Below, one piece after another: positions 47,660 to 59,604 of a stretch of DNA of 64,000 nt. A program made the translations under genes and the position numbers. The notes under the pieces were generated by a model, which ran no database searches, was not told the origin of the DNA, and saw only the letters and a program-made list of their open reading frames with translations. The stretch covers positions 1,318,268 to 1,382,267 of the forward strand of contig NC_087080.1 in the NCBI RefSeq assembly GCF_026151205.1, read 5' to 3'. The stretch's first letter is position 1, and each line of letters opens with the position of its first letter. The stretch is from Bolinopsis microptera. Lineage: Eukaryota > Ctenophora > Tentaculata > Lobata > Bolinopsidae.

Positions 47660-48130
47660 CCCTAATTAGCTATTTAATGTGTACGTTATTCTTGATTTGT
47701 AACGTGAGCCACGTCTCAACGAAGGTCCACATTAATTTAGCATAATCAGTCTGTGAAAATGGTAGTAGTAGTAGTAGTAGTAACCATGACAACATCAGTC
47801 TGTGCAAATGGTGCTCTCGATCCACATCTAGTCTACAACAATTGTGGACAGAAGAATGGAATTAGTTTGAAATGTCTTTACATAAACCTTTACAGTTATT
47901 TGCGTTGTTAATCTCATTCCTTTAAATCGGCCAGTAATTTTTTCCTTTTCACCCTTTTGAAAAAAGGCAATAGTGAAAGGTTATGAATGGACGTTTTTGC
48001 AGAAAATCGTGGATTTTGGAGATTGCAGTAGGTGGGTTTGAACATGTCGTGGGTACTTCCGTATGTTACCATGCAACGAAAAAGTTGCGCGCGTGCGAGG
48101 ATTGCTTGCGGAGATGTGATGTATAGGGAT
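47660..48130. other. no gene recognised
   Basis: Sequence between an array and a MITE. Contains a short (GTA)n run near 47762. Confidence 0.5.
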
Positions 48131-48136
48131 GATGAT

Positions 48137-48500
48137 TAATCACTCTACACTCGACTGTCACGTGACTTTTTCAACCCGTTCTCTAGCTGGTCCTGTACGA
48201 CTATTCGAAACCCTAACCCTCTAATCTGATCCCGACCCTAACCCTAACCCAATCCTCAGCAAGAGCATATGCTGAAACCCTAACCCTAACGAGAAATTAA
48301 ACTAACTTCCTTATACGGTCATATCACGTGATCGAGACAGTTTTTCGCCAATATCTCGTCAGGGGAGCATTTTACCCTTATGTCATGGGGGGCGATTCGG
48401 AATCAACGTCCGAAAATACATCGATTGAAGTTGATTACAACTGTTGGGAGTCCTTTTAGAACAATCTCGAAGATCGACTGTAGAGTGATTTAGCACGCTC
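48137..48500 (-). mobile_element. MITE family A, copy 4
   Basis: Well preserved, with inverted ends 'AATCACTCTACACTCGA' and 'TCGACTGTAGAGTGATT'. Inside are CCCTAACCC runs and TCATATCACGTGATCGAGAC. The outer flank TTAGCACGCTCG matches the outer flank of copy 1, so the element extends past the TIR. Confidence 0.9.
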
Positions 48501-48504
48501 GGAT

Positions 48505-49430
48505 GTATAGATAGCCTGTGATCTATGAATGCGCGGCGCAACTGTGTTTTACTGTATACGATGTAATGTATAATATTAGGTTATAAGCCCAATTTGTCCG
48601 TGGCACGCGTAGTATATCCACCAGCGGGCTATATTTTGTCATCTGAGCACTCGCAGCCCGATGTTACAAGACACAGTGCGCGTCCAGCCCGCTTAAAATA
48701 CAGCACGCGAGCAGACGACACTTAACGTGACAAGTAAAAATACAGCCAATATAGCCCACATGAAATTTGTCCAGTAGCGATATATTTTTTTGTCCGGTAG
48801 GGCTGATGATACATCTCGTGAGCAGATGACATGAAATTTGAACACTGAACAGTGTTATTGATCCACACTTACACACTACACAGTACACTTTAATAGTTCC
48901 CACGGCAATATGTGGATGTAAAGAATGTATCAACTCTGAACTCTGAGCTGATCACCTTATATCACGCAGGTTGCCATGATTGGCTCATAATTAACACGTG
49001 ACACACTGTTACTATGGTTACCAAATTCGTGGAGACGTTAAGTCTAAGCCGGTGATATTTTTCAGTATCGATAATTGTTTTGTGTTTACCATTTTCAGTT
49101 CACTATTTCAGTTGATAAACCTTGAAATTTAGGCCGACATTTTACGTGTTATTCTATTGTGTTCCCGAAAGATATTTTGCCCTGTTTTTGTTTTGAAACT
49201 GCCATTTAAATTGATGTTATAAATTTGATCTTTAACTTTCATATTCAATGTCCATGATCAGACTGTGATCTCGAGCTCTCTGGGTTACTACTTTTGATTG
49301 TCCAGTCACTCAGTAGCTGCTACAGAAACTCTAGTAACTGGTTACCCGGGTAACACTGGTTACCCTGGTAACTGATAATGACAACTCACGTGGTAGTAGC
49401 AGCTGCTCTGTGGCGACTGGCGGTGCTTGT
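48505..49430. other. no gene recognised
   Basis: Contains repeated 'GAGCAGATGACATGAAATTT'-like and GCCCG motifs near 48640-48850 that look like degraded mobile sequence. No coding exon. Confidence 0.5.
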
Positions 49431-49435
49431 TCTGG

Positions 49436-49690
49436 TTCCAGGGAGGGAGAGAGGTAGAGAAGTAGAGAGGGAGAGAAAGAGAGGGAGAGGAGGAGAGAGG
49501 GAGAGGAGGAGAGAGGGAGAGGAGGAGAGAGGGAGATGAGGAGAGAGGGAGATAAAGAGAGAGTGATAGAGGGAGAGAGGGAGGTAAGGAGAGTGGGAGA
49601 AGGAGAAAGGAAGATAGGGCGAGAGTGAGAGAGTGAGAGAGGGTGAGAAGGAGATAAGGAGATGAGGGAGAGAGGGAGAGAGGGCCTATA
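49436..49690. repeat. GA-rich low-complexity tract
   Basis: Imperfect GGGAGAGAGGGAGA runs. Purine-only on the plus strand and a candidate for triplex DNA. The Leu/Ser frame on the minus strand is an artefact. Confidence 0.9.
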
Positions 49691-50013
49691 TTTTGATCGT
49701 TTACAATAAAATTATATGTACATGAAACAATGAGCTGAAACATTGTTTGATAGCGGCCGGTTTTTCGTTCTATAGTCAGTCATTTTGGCCTGTTCTACAT
49801 CTTAAACTAAAAGCAACATGATTTTCTCGTAAAATTTCTGAAATCTTGTACATTAATTTGCTGTGATTGTTGGAAACTGAAGCTTCGTGATAAACGCCCA
49901 CTTGTGGATATATTACATTGTTGATATATTTGCATTTATAAAACTTAGTAAATGATCATCTAATTAGTGGCATTACAACTACACTTGAGAAGCGCCCGCT
50001 CATGGATATACAC

Positions 50014-50187
50014 GATATCATTCCTCGCCATGAGGGCGGAACTATCGTATAGCACTCGGGCCCGTTGGGCCCTCCGTGCTATACGAAAATATCTCCGCCT
50101 CGGGCTGGCGCCCTCGTGGAGATATAAAATATTGCACGCGCACGCGCGTGCAATATTTAGTACTGCCCTCAAGGCTGCGGTGATATC
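50014..50187. repeat. multi-hairpin palindromic element
   Basis: Outer arms GATATCAT..GAGGGC (50014-50037) and GCCCTC..GTGATATC (50165-50187) enclose three consecutive palindromes: 50046-50085 (CGTATAGCAC stem), 50089-50125 (ATATCTCC stem) and 50128-50157 (14-bp stem AATATTGCACGCGC with a 2-base loop). The whole can fold as a cloverleaf. Confidence 0.88.
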
Positions 50188-50519
50188 TATATGTATTGAT
50201 GTGTACACGAGTATAGTTTACCTTTGCTTACAATTTAAGTTATTTGCTTTACAAGTTAAGTTCTTTGGCAATTGGATTGAATTTCAAGTGTTTCCTGTAC
50301 TTAATGCACAATTTATCAATATTATTATCATGAAGATTGAAGTGAGCTGATTGGAGCTTATATGTTATACTTAAGTTTATAGTAAATGTGAAATGGAAAC
50401 CTAGCGTCCGCCAAAACGAAACAACGGGCGCAATTCTTGTTAAAAGAATATTTTAGGGATTACTTGCACCATATTTTTTTCTAAATATAACGATACTACC
50501 ACTTCATAGTTCATATGGT

Positions 50520-50990
50520 AATCTAGTAACCTGGTAACCTGGTAACCTGGTAACCTGGTAACCTGATAACCTGGTAACCTGGTAACCTGGTAACCTGGTA
50601 ACCTGGTAACCTGGTAACCTGGTAACCTGGTAACCTGGTAACCTGGTAACCTGGTAACCTGGTAACCTGGTAACCTGGTAACCTGGTAACTTGTTAACCT
50701 GGTAACCTGGTAACCTGGTAACCTGGTAACCTGGTAACCTGGTAACCTGGTAACCTGGTAACTTGTTAACCTGGTAACCTGGTAACCTGGTAACCTGGTA
50801 ACTTGTTAACCTGGTAACCTGGTAACCTGGTAACTTGTTAACCTGGTAACCTGGTAACCTGGTAACCTGGTAACCTGGTAACCTGGTAACCTGATAACCT
50901 GGTAACTTGTTAACCTGGTAACCTGGTAACCTGGTAACCTGGTAACCTGGTAACTTGTTAACCTGGTAACCTGGTAACCTGACTAAATCG
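50520..50990. repeat. 8-bp GGTAACCT array with GTTAACCTGGTAACTT variants
   Basis: About 58 copies. Its minus-strand reading continues into a LINE fragment at 50985-51060. Confidence 0.95.
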
Positions 50991-51060
50991 CTGGTCAGCA
51001 GTTTAGGATGTCTGATGCAGTGTCCCGCCATTTTTAATCTCCTGCTTCGTAACTTATAAT
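50985..51060 (-). pseudogene. LINE ORF2 C-terminal fragment
   Basis: The minus strand reads 'LRSRRLKMAGHCIRHPKLL' then TSDLV, matching the 'LKLVGHCIRRPELLIGDLV' segment at 60130-60200. This is a short relic of the same LINE family, abutting the GGTAACCT array. Confidence 0.75.
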
Positions 51061-51176
51061 ATATAACTTGTAATATATAACAAAGAAAACCCTCATTCGC
51101 AATGAACACATTTATAATAAAACCTGAACACTCAGCAGGGAGTGTCAACAACTGCAGAGCTCCATCCCTGCTGGAG

Positions 51177-51846
51177 TTACCATAGTTATCATAGTTACCA
51201 TAGTTACCATAGTTACCATATTTACCATATTTACCATATTTACCATAGTTACCATAGTTACCATAGTTACCATAGTTACCATAGTTACCATAGTTACCAT
51301 AGTTACCATAGTTACCATATTTACCATAGTTACCATAGTTACCATAATTACCATAGTTACCATAGTTACCATAGTTACCATAGTTACCATAGTTACCATA
51401 GTTACCATAGTTACCATAGTTACCATAGTTACCATAGTTACCATAGTTACCATATTTACCATATTTACCATAGTTACCATAGTTACCATAGTTACCATAG
51501 TCACCATAGTTACCATAGTTACCATAGTTACCATAGTTACCATAGTTACCATAGTCACCATAGTTACCATAGTTACCATAGTTACCATAGTTACCATAGT
51601 TACCATAGTTACCATAGTTACCATAGTTACCATAGTTACCATAGTTACCATAGTTACCATAGTTACCATAGTTACCATAGTTACCATAGTTACCATAGTT
51701 ACCATAGTTACCATAGTTACCTTAGTTACCATAGTTACCATAGTTACCATAGTTACCATAGTTACCATAGTTACCATTGTTACCATTGTTACCATAGTTA
51801 CCATAGTTACCATAGTTACCATAGTTACCATAGTTACCACTACCAC
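51177..51846. repeat. 9-bp CATAGTTAC array, about 74 copies
   Basis: (CATAGTTAC)n with scattered CATATTTAC, CATAGTCAC and CATTGTTAC variants. Tyr/His/Ser and Met/Val/Thr frames are artefacts. Confidence 0.97.
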
Positions 51847-51899
51847 CTTATCTTTCTATTTTGCGAGAACTATTGTAAAGCTGAGTGCATTGCGTGATC

Positions 51900-52600
51900 G
51901 AGCAAAACTTTGCCGGCTGGGATGTCCTTATTTGGTCAAATTATACCGCTTGCTAGATCGCTTGCGGTTCTCTAGAACCCGCGGTGATCATTTTATTTCT
52001 GTATTTTATTACAGGTCAGTTTTTTCGCGACAGTGAAAGGTTATAATGGTCTTTAATAACCGGCCATTACGTGAACAACTCGTTCAATCAGAGGATGGAT
52101 TATTTTGAGTGTTATTTTTGATCAATTGTCAGAATCATGAGACAGTTCTTACGTCAAATATAACGTTAAAGCTTTATTTTTCTCAACAGCTTTACTATTT
52201 TTATATCTATTGAAAGCAATTTTGAAAGATTTTATTTTTTGTTTGACTGCGCTACTATTTTTGAATTAAATTGCAAAAGGTTTTTATGGATGAAACTTTG
52301 CTTGTTGAAGCATTTTTATATTTGTTTAGGTATTTTTTATATTGCATATTGACGCGTAGTGGATGGTAATGGTTCAATTGGTTTCAAGCACAGGTCGCTC
52401 TCAAATCCAAAGATAAGCAGTGACCTTCGGTGCTTAAAGCCTCCACTAATTTATTTACCACTGATGTCGGTAGAGTTAGACTCTGCCGTAAAAAAAAATT
52501 GTTCTATCAACTAATTGTTTTTTAATTACTTTAAGGTCGGATATACTAGATTTAAATATATAATTGTTCTATCAAATAATTTTACTTACATATTTTTAAC
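51900..52600. other. upstream of the acidic-protein gene, nothing recognised
   Basis: AT-rich, no open frame of note. A TTAACACACTAG at 52598-52609 could be a splice acceptor for the following exon. Confidence 0.5.
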
Positions 52601-52627
52601 ACACTAGTTAGAAGAACTTACAATGAC

Positions 52628-54868
52628 ATGAGTTACAAGAGCCTTGGTAACCTGGACAGTTTGGACATGAGTTCCAGTAACCTAGGTAACCCTGACCCTA
52701 ACGAGGAGGTCCCTCCTCCCAGTCCTCCCCCACAATCTGGTTGCTTCACCTGTCTCGCCTGCAGCCTGGTCGGCAAGATAGACACGGAGCTGGCTGCTGT
52801 AAGACGGAGAATGTTCGTATCTTCTGAAGGGAGCTCCCCGGACCAAATGGATCCTCCTCCCCCGCGAGTGTTTACTTCAGAGACTTTAGATAGGAAGCTG
52901 CAGAGTCTGACCTCCAGTGAGCATTCCTCTGACACAGATAGTGAGGGTCCGTGTAATATCCAGGGTCTACTCAAGACCAGTGGAGGTGGTAGTAACCATG
53001 GCAACAGTGGAGGTAGTAGTAACCATGGCAACAGTGGAGGTGGTAGTAACCATGGCAACAGTGGAGGTGGATACCCCAGCAGGGATGGAGCACTGTCCGA
53101 CTATCTGCCAGATGATCATGACGTGTTTTCTCCTGTCCTGGTCAGAGAGTCTCCCTCTATCGTCATTGAGTTTATTGATGATACGAGGCTCATGAAGGAG
53201 ACAGTTGCGTCAGAAGGCTGTGAAATAAAGTCAAAGTCTTTGACCGATGACAACACACCATTAGAGGATATTGAAATAGTGGTTGATGATGTCGCAGAGA
53301 TCCATTCACATGAAGTAGATGGTCAAGGTGATGTAAGTTTGCAAAATAATGATGAGTCGGAGGATCAGATAAAACAGTTGGAAGATTTTTTCAACGGTTC
53401 GGATGGATCAGGAGATATGGTGACTGATGAAATACTTCAAGAAATTGCGGTTTCCCTGGATGAGGAAAAAGATAAAACTATCTCATTGGACAGTGATTTG
53501 CTTCAGTACATTGAACAGCAACTTCACAGGAACAGAGACACGGAGACTCCGTCTCAAGATCCAACAGAACCGTCTGAGATCTCCGAGATTCCAGAACCAA
53601 TTGAAACTGGGGTGATAGGGTTAGATGATGAGGCGAAAGGTTCGGATAATCAAGAGGAGGACGAGTATAAAGCATTTAGAGAGCGGGCTTCTGAGTTTCT
53701 TGTTAATGTCACGTGCACTTCTGTTGCTACGGAAACAAGACCATGTTCAACCATGGACGACTGTGGAACTGAGCAAATTCAAAGTGAAGTTTCAGATGGC
53801 AGTGTTGAAGAGGAACTCTTTGAAAGTTCAACTACATATTTTGATCAGGGCGTGGAAACAAGTCGATTGGAAAAAGGATTGTTCGATGATGAAATTGAAA
53901 ATTGTGATGAAGTTGAAACTGAAATGGACTTACGAGATACTAGAAATTCTCAATCGCCTGATACCAAAATTGCTCGCGAACTAACAAATGTAGTTTTGTC
54001 GAACGTAACCCAAGAAGATAATATTAACCATAGTAACCAAAAAGATCTTGATTCAGCTGTCGAGTGTGCCCAGGTAGAATCAGACGAAGTTTTATGTAAT
54101 TCAGCAGCTGATTCTTTAGCCCAGGTTTCAATTCATGAAGCTGCTAATATCGTTGTTTGCGAACCTATTGACTCTCCCATTCATGGTTCAACTGACGAAG
54201 CTGAATTTGATTCTCCGACAGAAGGAGATCCTTCTACTCAGATGATCACACAAAATGAAACATACGATTTATCAGGATTTGGTGAGCCTCTTGCAGACGA
54301 GATCTTGCAAAATGAAGCCGAGGAAGAGAATATGTTACCTGAATCACGACATCATCACCACGAACTTGACTCGGTGAACCCAAACAAAACTTCTGTCAAA
54401 ATGGACATACAGAGCGACGTTACTGTTGATGATAGTCAGATAATGGTAGATGGATCACAGTACCTTACAACTGGTCACGATGAAATAGAACCTGAATTAA
54501 TCTCCTCAGGTCCAATGTTCACCCCACCTGAAGAAGAAGAGAACTGTCCACTGCTGTCAAGTGAGGTAGTGGAGGTGAACGAGAAATGTAGAGAGTGGAT
54601 CAACTCAACTTCCTCCTGTGATGAGATATTTCACAGTTTTGAAACGAAGACAGACCGTGAGGACCAGGTGGAGACTGATGGTCGAGACATATCCCTGGAC
54701 ATGTTACATGAGAGAGCGAGGAACCTGGGAATAACAATAGAATTGGCAGGAGGATGTGGAGGGCGCAATGAGGAGAAGATCCAGAGCCCATCGAACTTGA
54801 GGAGAAATACGAGCCAAAGAAATATTAGAGCAAACTCCCGAGACGGACTATCATTGATCCAACGATAG
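52628..54868 (+). CDS. acidic, largely disordered protein of unknown function, 746 aa
   Basis: One uninterrupted frame from ATG at 52628 to TAG at 54866-54868. No domain is recognised. The N-terminus has Asn/Ser/Leu-rich GNLDSL/GNPDP repeats, a Pro run and a 'CFTCLAC' cluster that could be lipidated or metal-binding (inference). A Gly/Ser/Asn/His stretch follows, with three copies of a 10-residue GGGSNHGNSG-like repeat at about residues 117-147. Most of the rest is Glu/Asp/Ser-rich. A short Arg-rich C-terminus follows 'MLHERARNLGITIELAGG'. In the frame one base behind the main one, 'EDPEPIELEEKYEPKK' and later 'QPLILLGDLNKTPNFVL' look protein-like up to about 55,200 but are broken by stops. 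A frameshift or missed splicing near the 3' end is therefore possible. Confidence 0.7.
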   Translation: MSYKSLGNLDSLDMSSSNLGNPDPNEEVPPPSPPPQSGCFTCLACSLVGKIDTELAAVRRRMFVSSEGSSPDQMDPPPPRVFTSETLDRKLQSLTSSEHSSDTDSEGPCNIQGLLKTSGGGSNHGNSGGSSNHGNSGGGSNHGNSGGGYPSRDGALSDYLPDDHDVFSPVLVRESPSIVIEFIDDTRLMKETVASEGCEIKSKSLTDDNTPLEDIEIVVDDVAEIHSHEVDGQGDVSLQNNDESEDQIKQLEDFFNGSDGSGDMVTDEILQEIAVSLDEEKDKTISLDSDLLQYIEQQLHRNRDTETPSQDPTEPSEISEIPEPIETGVIGLDDEAKGSDNQEEDEYKAFRERASEFLVNVTCTSVATETRPCSTMDDCGTEQIQSEVSDGSVEEELFESSTTYFDQGVETSRLEKGLFDDEIENCDEVETEMDLRDTRNSQSPDTKIARELTNVVLSNVTQEDNINHSNQKDLDSAVECAQVESDEVLCNSAADSLAQVSIHEAANIVVCEPIDSPIHGSTDEAEFDSPTEGDPSTQMITQNETYDLSGFGEPLADEILQNEAEEENMLPESRHHHHELDSVNPNKTSVKMDIQSDVTVDDSQIMVDGSQYLTTGHDEIEPELISSGPMFTPPEEEENCPLLSSEVVEVNEKCREWINSTSSCDEIFHSFETKTDREDQVETDGRDISLDMLHERARNLGITIELAGGCGGRNEEKIQSPSNLRRNTSQRNIRANSRDGLSLIQR

Positions 54869-54869
54869 A

Positions 54870-57800
54870 AGAGACTCCAGATTTTAGAAGCATCCACCCT
54901 GCCAGCAGTATATCCGATGACCCCGCGGGGACTTACGATAACAGCTGATAATTTGTATCTGAAGTTGATGAGGAACAAACCAAGACTGAGCCTAGTCCAG
55001 TAATCCAGAGACACTGGAAACCCTCTGTGACTGGATGAGGACGACATGTCAGCGCCCTGAGGTCCCCGAGGTATCAGCGGTCTGACCAACCTCTGATCCT
55101 CCTAGGAGATCTGAACAAGACCCCCAACTTTGTGCTCCCTGCCATGGAGTTACTTCTCTGGACTGGCATTTCTAAAACTTTAAACGGAACAAAAGTCTAG
55201 AAACGATCACTCGAGTTCGGATCCTGGAACCCCGAGGCAGACTCCGGGTACGCACGTGCAGTGCTCCGACTCACGCCCTTAACATGAGCACGACCTCGGT
55301 AAGGAGGTGATGAGGGCCGTGTTTGGGATTGAGGCAGGCAGGCTTTAGATGTGGGGTTAATAGAAGCATTTAGAAGTTCTAGAAGTTCTAGAAGGTTCTA
55401 AAGGTTCTAGACGGTTCTGAGTAATTGAGCATGGCTGCGCGCATCATGTACTCTGTTTTTTAGGATAATGTGTCATCGTGTTGATTGAAAGGTTGAAAAT
55501 CAGTAAAATTGACGATTGTACAAATCGTCCGATACAAGATGCTAATGATAATAAATTGAAAAGGTATACTTACCCTGTATCTAAGAGTTGGACGAAATCT
55601 TTCTATTGAACACATAGGCAATCACGCGTAATTTTTTCGGCTGGTTTTTTTAAATTTTCAATTCAACCAACGATGGCACAAATGCATTTAAAGTTAAACA
55701 ATGATTTTTGGGTCACTTGTAGAACTTGGCTGTGACATTGAATGTTTGGCAGGATGATCACTTATCTGAGAAGTAACACGTGTAGAAGGTGTTTTACCTT
55801 TTAAAGTAGCAATAGAATATCATGCAGCCAGCAATGATTTATGTAGAAAATCATTTTAATTTGGATCTGATTCTTATGCCTGATTTCCCAAACCTAGCAA
55901 TGAATATTTTGCCTACGTTGCTTGCACTTGTATAAAGTCTGTTGAAGCATTAGTACGGCGTTGCCTGCGACATGCTAACCACACCATACTAGAAAGCTTG
56001 CTTTAAAATTAATTACATAAGAACCTGATTCTTACGGATTCTTAATTATAATTACTAAGCTGCGAAGCGGAAACAACACGTTAGTATTTAAAGATTGCTT
56101 TAACTGCCGTGATTTGCCCGAAGTGACTTGTTTGAAAATCTATCAACTGCTGATTTGGAAATGTATTCTGGCTTCGTTTTTTTCTGCTGCTATACACACC
56201 GCAAGTTTTTTATTTATTCTGGTTTACCTCTGCATTCTAATTCTTGCCCAACATTTTTCGCTGATTTTGACTTTTGCTTCGATCTTATTTCTGCGCCCCT
56301 GTTATCTTTCCGACAGTGGATTTGAAAGTCTAATAATGCATAATATGGTGTAGTAACAGTTTGTTTTTACTCATTCGTTGAAGCTGATTTTAAAACTCCA
56401 TCTAGAATATTATGCTGAATTTAACTGATCAAACTTTAAAACCTGTGTTTTTGGTTTAATCCACTGTTCTATTATATAGGACTATATTGCGTTATCACTT
56501 CATACAAAATATGGATGTCATATATTATGTAGGTGGTAAAAGTAATCTCTTTGGAATGGTTTACTGTGTCCAGCAATGCTGGTCAAATAACCGTCCTGAT
56601 AAGGTAAATAAACACAAAAACACTTAAATAAAAAACAAAAAAGACGGTTTTTCCGAATTTTCTGATGGCTTATACCTTGCGTGAAAGAGTATGTCATCCA
56701 AGGGCGGTGGGTTTTCTCAAAATCATCAGAACTTAAACAACATGGTTATTAACCACGTACCATTATTAGACAGGACGTGTTAGTTGCAAGTACCGAGCAA
56801 TAACACCTCTCCCATGTCATGATATTTATGCTTTATTTCCTCCAAGATATTACTAATTTTAGGAGCTTCTTTGAATTGGCTAGAACATTAAACAGGAGCC
56901 CCGGTTATATATTGACCGATATATTTTCAAGCATTAATTTATTTTTTTAGCTCAGTATTCTTGATAGCCTTTCTGGATGACTAAGTTCAAACACTGCTGA
57001 TATAAATTATCTTAAAGCGGTGTCCATTAAATTTCAATTTATTATGATTATTATATAAGAAGAGTCCGTCTCAGAAGTTCTGAACTCACTATTAAGTATT
57101 GGAGCGTCTTAAAACTTGGTTTTAAAGGGAAATTATAGTTTTGTTGGAATTTAATCTTCATCCAGTTTTATTTTATTTGTTGCGGTATAATGGATTATAA
57201 TTCAGACTTTCAAGTTTGGTGGGATAAACAAATGATATCAACAATGTAGAGTAAGATATAAATCGACTAATAGGTATATATTTAATAACACAAACCTGAC
57301 TTAAAATGATTACTTTTTTAATTATTTGGATATTCAATATTATAAATAATAAATCAACGTTTACATGTCAGGCCATGGCAAAATTACAATGACATATTTT
57401 ATATACTAATTGATAAATGGTACTGCAATATAAGTTTGCTTAATGTTTTGGCCGGATGAAAACTATAACTAAAAGAGAAAAAAAAAACTGATTTCACATA
57501 AATAATCAATTCGGCTGAACCAACACATAGCAAGAGCCACATTAATGTATGGGCCGTTCTAACAAAATTGAATGCAAACAATAACAAGAAATCAACATAT
57601 CAGTAAATAATCATAAGCATTTTGTTTCTTACAATTCCGTCACAACTGACATATAGAAGAAAAAAAGAAGAAGACAAGCGGAGAGGATATTGGACGGACA
57701 GAATAGTAACCAACAAAAACACATTCTGAACTCATAAGAACTGATGAGCTAATCAGCCAGACTGTATCGGCAGCCCAGAGGTTACTTGATCGTTTTGGCC

Positions 57801-57960
57801 CTTAAAGTAGAAATCCGCTCTGACTGCCGATACATACTGTAGACTATTACCATTTCAGCATAAACAATGGAAGTAAGTTTTATATAACAATGGAAGTAAT
57901 TTTTTTAAATACACTAATTACATATCTTAGTCGCAAAAGTCTTATGAAAGTCTTAAGGCA
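54870..57960. other. long non-coding stretch
   Basis: Holds 'GAAGTTCTAGAAGTTCTAGA' copies at 55373-55420 and AT-rich unique sequence. I see no supported exon, RNA gene or transposon. Confidence 0.55.
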
Positions 57961-57968
57961 ATCACCTT

Positions 57969-58063
57969 TCAAAGTCTTTCTCTAACTACGGTGTAGGCGA
58001 ATGGAGTGTCTCGATCTTTAACTAACAGTTGGCCGTCAACGAATGGTGGAGGAAGTCCTGGGT
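57969..58063 (-). CDS. probable terminal coding exon of an unidentified gene
   Basis: Behind TTGTTTTCAG on the minus strand (phase 1 entry), the exon reads 'PGLPPPFVDGQLLVKDRDTP' and ends FAYTVVRERL with TGA at 57971-57969. The strong acceptor and protein-like composition support an exon. Upstream exons would lie above 58070, but I could not identify any. Confidence 0.4.
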
Positions 58064-58069
58064 CTGAAA

Positions 58070-59570
58070 ACAATATCTTAAAACCAATTTAATAACGTAA
58101 CGAATTGAAAACTACTTGTAAATTGGCAAACGTGTAAATATAGTTACAAAAATGAATGTCAAGTCTTGCTCTATGATACAACATTTATCAATTCATATGT
58201 CTGGTCTTCGACCTCCTTTCCGCATTCAACGCTTCAACTTAAGGGGGGGGTTCACCCTGATATTGTTGTGAAACTTGGTTTCGAGATAGCAGTTGACCAC
58301 TAACTATAGACCTAGTGACCGAACTTTTGAGGGGGTCCCGGACCCAACCGCAAACGGTGCCCGCGGGGCCAGCCACGCCCTATTTTAGTTTTTCCCCCCT
58401 CCCCCCCCCCCAACCAAATTAGGCCCAATTTAGCCAAATACCCTGAACATGCCAAATCCAGATTTTAGGTAATCTACCTTGTAGGCTAGTGATTCCCTGA
58501 ACTCGTATATGAATTTTCATCAAGATGGACAAAAAATGACTGAGTTATGAGCACAACCAAGGACCCTATTTGGGCATACGCACCAAATTTTGATCGAGTT
58601 TGGCCCATAAATTGGTCAAATATCCAATATTTTTGAATGAAACTACTTAATATGGAAGGTAGTCCTATACTACCACATAACTTTTATTTTATGCCACCCT
58701 TACCTACTTTATTTTATTCTTATGAATCATGTATATTGTAGGTGCATGACAGGCGCAATCTGAGCTGACCACAATTCCGAGTTTAAAGAACGGCCCTTTG
58801 TTTCCGAGGTTCGATTTTTAAGCCCCTCGTCACAACAGCTACAATCGCTTACTACTGGACGATCATAAAGACCAGGTCGCGTAAGCTTTTGTAGGCCCGA
58901 CTGTACATTGAGCCAGTTACGCAATCGTTTAAATTAAGAATATTTACGCATATGTGAAACCACCTAGACAAGGGACCCAGTCTGTACCGAGGATGCACCG
59001 GAGGGGATTGGCACTCCTGGGTGCCACCTGACGGTCCTGGCCAATAGAGTGGACTTAGCTGTCACAACTGGAACTTTTTTTCGCTTGCTTGCAGTACACA
59101 TAAGTATATCGTATCTCCTAAATGATTATATTTCCATAATACATGGGTAATTTTCACTTTGTGGGGTTCAAAAAGATAAGATACTAGCTAGGTGTGGACT
59201 GTCGTCCCCTTACCACCCTGTTTCACTTGCCTGGTGACGTATTTCCAGTCCTGGGGGTGACCAACTCCAGGTAGTGAACACCAGGTAGCCCGAAAACACA
59301 GCCGACTAGAGGGTACCAAGGCAGTGTGTTAATTCACATTTCGTTAGACACGGGGTCTTCAGTTACTCTCCATCAGTGTTGTAATATGATTTAGCGTGTT
59401 CTTAGATCCTCCTATACTGTTACACTCCACCTGGGATTAGGATAATTATTATTATAAAGGACTCCATTTTCCCAAATTGGAATATATATCTACTACTCTA
59501 TGCAGACGTTGTAACTGAACTAACCGTCTCGGCTGACGAAGGAGAATCAATTATTCTTGGCGCCCGATCA
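58070..59570. other. no gene recognised
   Basis: Contains C/G-rich runs near 58240 and 58390 and a GC-richer block at 58970-59340. No coding exon was convincing. Confidence 0.5.
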
Positions 59571-59604
59571 AGCTGGTACCGACAATAGCAAGTAACAACA
59601 CGGT

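Noticed and set aside
49360-49743. Leu/Ser-rich 127-aa frame
   Set aside because: GA-rich low-complexity DNA read on the minus strand.
50504-51897. Leu-Pro-Gly-Tyr-Gln, Tyr-His-Ser and Met-Val-Thr rich frames
   Set aside because: Products of 8- and 9-bp satellites; no splice or start context and no unique protein sequence apart from the LINE relic.
55373-55420. heat-shock-element-like TTCTAGAA repeats
   Set aside because: Spacing alternates between one and two bases, so it does not fit the 5-bp GAA/TTC register well, and no gene start is evident nearby.
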